A stretch of DNA of 13,190 bases, taken from contig JAUXXN010000094.1 of NCBI GenBank assembly GCA_030684755.1, positions 1-13,190 of the forward strand, read 5' to 3'. The notes below the pieces were generated by a model, which saw only the letters and a list, made by a program, of their open reading frames with translations, was not told the DNA's origin and made no database searches. A program made the position numbers and the translations under genes. Every line of letters begins with the position of its first letter. The stretch's first letter is position 1. Below are positions 9,457 to 13,190 of this stretch, one piece after another. Source of the DNA: Hydrogenophaga sp. (GTDB lineage Bacteria > Pseudomonadota > Gammaproteobacteria > Burkholderiales > Burkholderiaceae_C).

Positions 9457-11877
9457 TCACCCAAAAAAACCCATACCCCGCGACTCGCGCACCTCGGGTT
9501 TGATGCGGTGTTCGGCCTCCAACTGGGCCAGAAATTCTTCGGGCGGCAGCACCTCGGCGAGTATCTCCACCTGCCGTTTCACGGCGGCAAAGTCGCCTGG
9601 GCACAGCTGTTGCAGCCGGGCCAGACGGGAACGCAGGACATCCGTCAGCGCAGCCTTCTGACCGCCCAAGGCTTCCACCACAAACATGCGTTCGCGCTGT
9701 TCGCTGGTGAGCGGGTTGAACTGGATTTTGAAGGTGAAGCGGCGCAGCGCGGCTTGGTCGATGCGGTCCATGAGGTTGGTGGTGCAAATGAAGATGCCCG
9801 CAAAGTGTTCCATGCCTTGCAGCATTTCGTTCACCTCGGTCACTTCATAGGTGCGCTGGGCACCCCGGCGGTCTTGCAAAAAGCTGTCGGCTTCGTCCAG
9901 CAACAGTACAGCTTTCTCGGCCTCGGCTTCGCGGAACATGGCGGCCATGTGCTGTTCGGTTTCGCCCACAAATTTGCTCACCAAGTCGCTGTCGCGGCGC
10001 ACCATGAGTGGGCGTTCCAGTTGCTGCGCCATGTGTTCGGCCAGGGCGGTTTTGCCGGTGCCGGGCGCGCCGTGAAAACACAGGCAACCGTGGCCGCGCG
10101 CTTTCAGGGCGCTGACGATGCGCGGCAGCGCATAGCGCGATTGCACATTGAGCATATCCAGGCTGTATTGGGTGGCGCTGGGGCGTTGCGAAGCGTCGGG
10201 GCGTCGGCCCAGGGCTTGGTCGGCGTGTTGCAGTTGGCGCTCGATGAGGGCGTCCAACACCGGCGCGCTGGCTGTGCTGGCTGCTTTGCCGCCACGGCGT
10301 TTGGCGCTGGGGGCTGCTGGCATGGCCAGTTGGGCGAAGCGCACGGCGGTGCGAATTTGCGCGGGCGTGAGGCCTTTGCGCTCGGTGAGGCGGGCCACCA
10401 GCGCGTCGGACACGGGCACGTCTTCCAGCGTTTTGCGCACCAGTTGTTCGCGTGCGCCGGGTGGCGGGCTTTTCAGTTCCAGGTGGTAGGCGAAGCGGCG
10501 GCGAAAGGCGGGGTCGATTTGCTCGATGCGGTTGGTTACCCACAGCGTGGGCACGGCGTTGGTTTCCAGAATCTGGTTGACCCAAGCCTTGCCGCTGACG
10601 CTGCCGGTGTGCGGCGCGGCCACGTGTTCGGCGCGCGCCATGAGCTGCGCGGCTTCGCTGGATATGGGCGGGAACACGTCTTCCACCTCGTCAAACAGCA
10701 GCACCGAATGGGCGGTGCCTTTCAAAAACACCTGGGCGATTTGCAGCGAGCGGTAGCGGTCGCGCCCGCTCAGGGCGTTGCCGTCGCGGTCGGCGTACTC
10801 CACTTCAAAAAGCTCCAGCCCGGCGGCCTGCGCCACCACGCGGGCCAGCTCGGTTTTGCCGGTGCCCGGCGGGCCGTAGAGCAAGATGTTGACGCCCGGT
10901 TCCTTGCGCGCCACGGCTTCGCGCAGCAGGGCGCTGAGCAACTGCACGTCGTCGCCCACAAAGGCGAAGTCTTTGGGGCTGAGCGTTGAGCGGGCGGCGG
11001 GGCGGGTGAACACGGCCATCAGCTCGCTTTGGCTGCGGTATTCGCGCATGAGCACAGGCGGCAGTTTTTCGCTGACCTTCATGAGGTCGGCGAGGTCGGT
11101 GATGTTGTGCTCGGAGATGAGGTTTTCGACCATGCCGATGCGCTCCAGCCGCGAGCCCACGCGCAGCGCTTCGCCCACTTCGCTGGTTTTCACGCCGGCC
11201 ACATCGGCAAGGGCCGCGTAGGCTTCGGGCGCGTTGCTGACTTTGAATTCGACCAAGATGGAGCGCAAATCGCGCTGGTAGCGCGCCAGCGTGCCGTAAA
11301 GCAGCAGGGCGCGTTCTGCGCGGTTCAGCTGCAGAAGACCAGCCAGTGCATCGATGTTTTTCTCAACCAGAGTGGATTGTTTTTTGAGCGTCTGGCTGAG
11401 CCAGTCACCAGTGACGGCGAGCACCGCGAGCAGGTCTTTGGGCGATTCTTTGGCGTATTCGTCGAGGTAGAAGAACAGCGTGCCTTCTTCGTAGGGGCCG
11501 CGCCAAGTGCCGTAGCGCTCCATGAAGGTGGAGGTGCTCAGGCGGGCGTGGCCGCTCCAGAGGTCGTTGTCGGTGCAACGTCGTTGCAAAAATTCACGCA
11601 GGCGGCCCAGCGCGGTCAGTGGCCACACCAGGTGACGCCCGGCCAGCGATAGCAAGGTGTTCAGGTCGCGCCGCACATTGAAACGCAGGCCTTGGCGCGC
11701 AGCGAGGGTGAGCACGAAGTGCGAACACATGAGATCCAGCACCGGGGCCTGGCGCAGGCCGGGGGGCACAAACACCCGGCCATCTGCCGCGCAGGGGCTG
11801 CGCCCTTCGCCGGGCTCTCGCGGTTCCAGCACCGCCCTGGGCCAAGGGCTTGCGGGCTGCACCGTGCGTTTGCTCAT
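9457..11877 (-). CDS. Tandem AAA+ ATPase (two AAA modules) with uncharacterised N-terminal domain
   Basis: An 806-residue cytoplasmic ATPase. Residues 1 to about 300 are a mostly helical domain I do not recognise. AAA module 1 has Walker A GPPGTGKT (335-342, Lys341), Walker B LLFDEVED (Asp396-Glu397), a sensor Asn in WVTNRIEQ and an arginine pair in FRRRF. A basic Ala-rich linker (PSAKRRGGKAAS) follows. Module 2 has Walker A GAPGTGKT (603-610, Lys609), Walker B LLLDEADS (Asp661-Glu662), sensor TTNLMDR and LRRFTFKI. Both modules look catalytically competent. The layout recalls remodelling or unfoldase ATPases, but no peptidase or known partner domain is present, so the substrate is unknown. 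ATG at 11877 has GGAGG 7 nt upstream; the frame extends 19 codons further to 11934 without a ribosome-binding site. The outer-membrane-protein gene lies 226 nt downstream on the same strand, probably as a separate unit. Confidence 0.9.
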   Translation of the reverse strand: MSKRTVQPASPWPRAVLEPREPGEGRSPCAADGRVFVPPGLRQAPVLDLMCSHFVLTLAARQGLRFNVRRDLNTLLSLAGRHLVWPLTALGRLREFLQRRCTDNDLWSGHARLSTSTFMERYGTWRGPYEEGTLFFYLDEYAKESPKDLLAVLAVTGDWLSQTLKKQSTLVEKNIDALAGLLQLNRAERALLLYGTLARYQRDLRSILVEFKVSNAPEAYAALADVAGVKTSEVGEALRVGSRLERIGMVENLISEHNITDLADLMKVSEKLPPVLMREYRSQSELMAVFTRPAARSTLSPKDFAFVGDDVQLLSALLREAVARKEPGVNILLYGPPGTGKTELARVVAQAAGLELFEVEYADRDGNALSGRDRYRSLQIAQVFLKGTAHSVLLFDEVEDVFPPISSEAAQLMARAEHVAAPHTGSVSGKAWVNQILETNAVPTLWVTNRIEQIDPAFRRRFAYHLELKSPPPGAREQLVRKTLEDVPVSDALVARLTERKGLTPAQIRTAVRFAQLAMPAAPSAKRRGGKAASTASAPVLDALIERQLQHADQALGRRPDASQRPSATQYSLDMLNVQSRYALPRIVSALKARGHGCLCFHGAPGTGKTALAEHMAQQLERPLMVRRDSDLVSKFVGETEQHMAAMFREAEAEKAVLLLDEADSFLQDRRGAQRTYEVTEVNEMLQGMEHFAGIFICTTNLMDRIDQAALRRFTFKIQFNPLTSEQRERMFVVEALGGQKAALTDVLRSRLARLQQLCPGDFAAVKRQVEILAEVLPPEEFLAQLEAEHRIKPEVRESRGMGFFG

Positions 11878-12118
11878 CCAGATACCTCCAGAAAAAACGT
11901 TGACGGCCCCAAGCAGGCGACCGACTTTCAGCATTGAGAGGACTTGCGCAAAGCTGGCAGGCCGGGCGTTTTTCGATCATGCTCGAACAACCATCAACCA
12001 TTGAGCGGAACATAACCCAGCTTGATGTTTCATGGAAGAGTGTGATGGAGCGTGTTTGAGCCATTTGTGGGGCTTTTCCCCATGTAAGCGAGTCACGGTG
12101 ACGGGCCACAATGGCGGC
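11878..12118. promoter_or_regulatory. Divergent intergenic control region
   Basis: This 241-bp spacer separates the tandem AAA+ gene (-) from threonine dehydratase (+). It holds a perfect 5-1-5 inverted repeat, GTCAC-G-GTGAC (12092-12102), ending 16 nt before the dehydratase ATG, and a TGGGG-CTTTT-CCCCA hairpin (12068-12082). No convincing sigma-70 pair was found in either direction. The dyad is placed where a repressor or RNA hairpin could act on the dehydratase. Confidence 0.4.
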
Positions 12119-13190
12119 ATGCTTGAACGACATGACATTGAAGCCGCCGCCCAGCGCCTGATCGGGCAGGTTCTGAACACCCCTTTTGTGGAATCGCGCA
12201 CCATTTCGCAGCTCACCGGCTGCCAGGTGTTTTTAAAGTTTGAAAACCTGCAATACACCGCCTCGTTCAAAGAGCGCGGTGCGTGCAACAAGCTCTCGCA
12301 GCTGAGCGCCGACGAGCGCGCCCGGGGCGTGGTGGCCATGAGCGCGGGCAACCACGCACAGGGCGTGGCGTACCACGCGCAGCGGCTGGGCATTCGTGCG
12401 GTCATCGTCATGCCGCGCTTCACACCCGGCGTGAAGATTGACCGCACCCACGGCTTCGGGGCCGAGGTGGTGCTGCACGGCGACACGCTGGACGAAGCGC
12501 GCGCCCACGCCTACGCGCTGGCGCAGCAGCAGGGCCTGGTGTTTGTGCACCCTTACGACGACGCGGCCATCGTGGCGGGCCAAGGCACGGTGGCACTGGA
12601 AATGCTGCGCGAGCAGCCTAACCTGGACACACTGGTGGTGGCGGTGGGCGGTGGTGGCTTGTTGGCGGGCATGGCCACTGCCGCGCGCGCCATTCGACCC
12701 GACATTGAAATCATCGGCGTGCAGACCGAGCGCTTCCCCGCCATGTACAACGCCATCAAAGGCACACACCTGCCGCAGGGCAGCAGCACCATTGCCGAGG
12801 GCATTGCGGTGGGCACGCCGGGGCTCATCACCCGGGCCATCATCCAAGACAAGGTGAACGACTTGGTGCTGGTGGACGAGGGCGATATTGAGCAGGCCAT
12901 CGTGATGCTGCTGGAGATTGAAAAAACGCTGGTCGAAGGAGCCGGTGCCGCCGGTTTGGCAGCGGTGTTGAAGTACCCCGAGCGCTTCGCGGGCAAGCGG
13001 GTGGGCTTGGTGCTGTGCGGCGGCAACATCGACCCGCTGCTGCTGGCCTCCATCTTTGAACGCGGGATGGTGCGCGCCGGGCGGCTGGCGCGGATACAGG
13101 TGAATGGCGGCGCTGTGCCGGGCAACCTGGGGGGCATCTCCGCCACCGTGGCCGAGGCGGGCGCCATAATCGACTTGGTCCACAACCAGC
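12119..13190 (+). CDS. Threonine dehydratase (threonine ammonia-lyase), 3' partial
   Basis: A fold-type II PLP enzyme converting threonine to 2-oxobutanoate and ammonia, the entry step to isoleucine. The frame from ATG 12119 runs off the right edge after 357 codons. PLP-site motifs are intact: TASFKERGA with Schiff-base Lys51, SAGNHAQG (75-82), and the phosphate-binding GGGG loop (177-180), followed by GNIDP near residue 306. After about residue 320, GRLARIQVNGGAVPGNLGGI begins an ACT-like regulatory segment. That is the architecture of the short (about 400-residue) threonine dehydratases rather than the longer double-ACT IlvA. The symbol could be ilvA or tdcB, and I do not choose. A second-line possibility is a serine or threo-hydroxyaspartate dehydratase. 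The ribosome-binding site is weak. Divergent from the AAA+ gene, with a GTCAC/GTGAC dyad upstream. Confidence 0.92.
   Translation, partial: MLERHDIEAAAQRLIGQVLNTPFVESRTISQLTGCQVFLKFENLQYTASFKERGACNKLSQLSADERARGVVAMSAGNHAQGVAYHAQRLGIRAVIVMPRFTPGVKIDRTHGFGAEVVLHGDTLDEARAHAYALAQQQGLVFVHPYDDAAIVAGQGTVALEMLREQPNLDTLVVAVGGGGLLAGMATAARAIRPDIEIIGVQTERFPAMYNAIKGTHLPQGSSTIAEGIAVGTPGLITRAIIQDKVNDLVLVDEGDIEQAIVMLLEIEKTLVEGAGAAGLAAVLKYPERFAGKRVGLVLCGGNIDPLLLASIFERGMVRAGRLARIQVNGGAVPGNLGGISATVAEAGAIIDLVHNQ

Noticed and set aside
9334..10989. Open frame of 551 codons on the + strand opposite the AAA+ gene
   Set aside because: It lies antisense to intact Walker motifs, has a low-complexity His/Gly/Ala-rich product and no ribosome-binding site.
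11979..12059. 26-codon ORF (MLEQPSTIERN...) upstream of threonine dehydratase, as a possible leader peptide; its start resembles the dehydratase start over 14 nt (12 identical)
   Set aside because: It has no ribosome-binding site, no run of Thr, Ile, Leu or Val codons, and no terminator/antiterminator pair after it. The resemblance is short enough to be chance.

Overview
The window is GC-rich, with densely packed genes on both strands. It looks like a chromosomal segment of a beta-proteobacterium, most likely Burkholderiales and probably Comamonadaceae. The signs are a split-type cobalamin-dependent methionine synthase preceded by an SAH riboswitch, an adjacent DUF6152/DUF6644-type gene pair, a Burkholderiales-style small outer-membrane protein, and a dispersed palindrome of the '[10 protein letters not shown]' type. 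The genus is inference. No rRNA, tRNA, transposase, phage gene or CRISPR array was found.

Layout. Positions 2-1192 (+) hold the C-terminal part of an ATPase fused to a PD-(D/E)XK nuclease-like domain; its P-loop lies off the left edge. It converges on metH (1212-4022, -), which encodes the folate, cobalamin and reactivation modules but not the homocysteine module. Upstream of metH is a well-formed SAH riboswitch, with a 9-bp inverted repeat that can hide the Shine-Dalgarno sequence. Next come a Fic-family AMP-transferase-like gene (4249-5397, -) and, divergently, a NifA-like sigma-54 activator (5540-7138, +). The activator is followed at 18 nt by a 96-residue ORF of unknown function. Then follow an exported DUF6152-like protein and a four-helix DUF6644-like membrane protein (7622-8544, +).

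A low-GC stretch (about 8570-9410) carries a small outer-membrane beta-barrel gene (-). Upstream of it is an 806-residue protein with two tandem AAA+ modules (9457-11877, -). The window ends in a divergent PLP-dependent threonine dehydratase cut by the right edge (12119-13190, +).

Working together. The clearest regulatory unit is SAH riboswitch-metH: high S-adenosylhomocysteine should raise methionine synthase output. The Fic and activator genes share a 142-bp AT-rich divergent control region with a sigma-70-like promoter in one direction and a -24/-12-like site in the other. The DUF6152/DUF6644 pair looks like an envelope module. I see no defence island or large new multi-gene system. The most rewarding details are the riboswitch expression platform, the palindrome carried in frame inside metH, the orphan NifA-like regulator, and the orphan tandem AAA+ ATPase.
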